Assembly (NCBI GenBank): GCA_963742205.1 | Contig: CAVUKZ010000004.1 | Coordinates: 248,001 to 312,000 of the forward strand | Direction of reading: 5' to 3' | Source: WHSW01 sp963742205 | Lineage (GTDB): Bacteria > Actinomycetota > Thermoleophilia > Solirubrobacterales > 70-9 | DNA: 64,000 bases | In this document: positions 63,638 through 64,000 of the stretch, piece by piece | How the letters are laid out: every line of letters starts with the position of its first letter | How positions within the stretch are numbered: position 1 is the stretch's first letter | The notes under the pieces: model-generated | What the model was told of the DNA's origin: nothing | The model's database searches: none | The model's input: only the letters and a program-made list of their open reading frames with translations | Position numbers and translations under genes: made by a program

Positions 63638-64000
63638 CTACTTCGTCGGCTTGGTCTGCCCCGGAGCGCTGGCCGAGTTGCCCGGCGTTACGTCGACCTC
63701 GGCAGCGTCCGTGACCTGCCCCGGTGGCGTCTGGGTCTGGCCCGGGGGTGTCTGGGCCTGGCCGGGCGGTGTCTGCGGACTGGCCGGGAGGCGTCTGGGT
63801 CTGCCCGGGCGGCGTCGCCGTATCGGAGTTGCTCGTCTGACCGGGCGGAGCCGTCGTCTGTCCAGGCGGCGTCTGGGTCTGACCGGGAGGCGTCTGGGTC
63901 TGCCCGGGCGGCGTCGCAGCCTGTCCGGGCGGCGTCCGCGTCTGGCCGGGGGCTTCCTGGGCCTCGCTCGGCGCCGCGTCGGCGCGACCGGGCGCGGCGC
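63638..64000 (-). CDS. TPPGQTQ-repeat protein, C-terminal part (cut by window edge)
   Basis: A leftward frame enters from the right edge and ends with GQTKPTK and TAG at 63638. It consists almost wholly of 21-base units coding TPPGQTQ or variants (TPPGQTQTPPGQTQTPPGQT, APPGQTSNSDTATPPGQ). A frame change near 63775 is needed to join PPGQTQTPPGQVTDAAEVDV and TPGNSASAPGQ. It resembles Pro/Gly/Gln-rich wall-spanning tails; the upstream domain is outside the window. Confidence 0.6.
   Translation of the reverse strand, partial: APRPVAPTRRRARPRKPPARRGRRPDRLRRRPGRPRRLPVRPRRRLDRRRLRPVRRATPIRRRRPGRPRRLPASPQTPPGQAQTPPGQTQTPPGQVTDAAEVDVTPGNSASAPGQTKPTK

Noticed and set aside
63715..63955. CRISPR-like periodic repeats
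   Set aside because: Units are 21 bases, contiguous, without spacers, and in frame as TPPGQTQ; they are coding tandem repeats.

Overview
The window is GC-rich bacterial chromosome. Inference: a deep-branching actinobacterium of the class Thermoleophilia (Solirubrobacterales/Gaiellales-like). Reasons: frequent GTG/TTG starts, a conserved run alaS-ruvX-mltG-aroE-pilus-aroC-aroKB-aroQ-Xaa-Pro peptidase, several secreted proteins with the short 'LTYANV..TLA' leader, secreted proteins with Lys/Arg-rich beta-sandwich tails, and many NTF2/SnoaL-like genes starting MSQE. No rRNA, CRISPR array or intact transposase was seen; one tRNA (CAU anticodon) is present.

Layout. 1-10.3 kb: low coding density, apparently lower GC, many broken genes (NHL-repeat protein, trypsin-like protease, two SnoaL-like genes, an anti-sigma-factor-like ATPase, a 64-residue stub of a restriction/helicase protein), repeated hairpins and a tRNA at the right edge; this looks like a decayed accessory island. 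10.4-16.5 kb: lipoprotein, secreted GH3 and (frameshifted) GH31 glycosidases, hemerythrin, YrdB-like membrane protein. 16.5-27.5 kb: a membrane GGDEF/HD-GYP c-di-GMP enzyme, DUF1684, a secreted PHP-type phosphoesterase, an M29-like aminopeptidase, an NhaA-DsbA fusion, formiminotransferase, an MBL hydrolase and a MASE1-SpoIIE phosphatase. 27.5-38.9 kb: translation and core genes (hisS, aspS, an IscU-MnmA fusion, alaS, ruvX, mltG, aroE). 38.9-58.7 kb: a type IV pilus locus in two blocks, pilB-pilT-pilC and pilA-pilX/W/V-like-pilD-pilM-pilN-pilO-pilP-like, separated by about 7 kb of unrelated accessory genes. 58.8-63.0 kb: shikimate pathway genes (aroC, aroK-aroB fusion, aroQ) and an Xaa-Pro peptidase. 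63.1-64 kb: two small secreted proteins, the last cut by the window edge.

How it fits together. The second pilus block is headed by a clear cyclic-di-GMP-I (GEMM) riboswitch placed directly in front of the major pilin gene, and the same window codes a GGDEF/HD-GYP protein that could make and/or break c-di-GMP. The cluster has a PilM-N-O inner platform and no visible secretin, as expected for a monoderm type IV pilus. The shikimate genes lie on both sides of the pilus genes.

Caution. At least a dozen genes, including essential alaS and pilN/pilO, are interrupted by one-base frame changes although both halves are well conserved. The simplest reading is indel error in the assembly, so 'broken' genes outside the first 10 kb should be read as probably intact in the organism.
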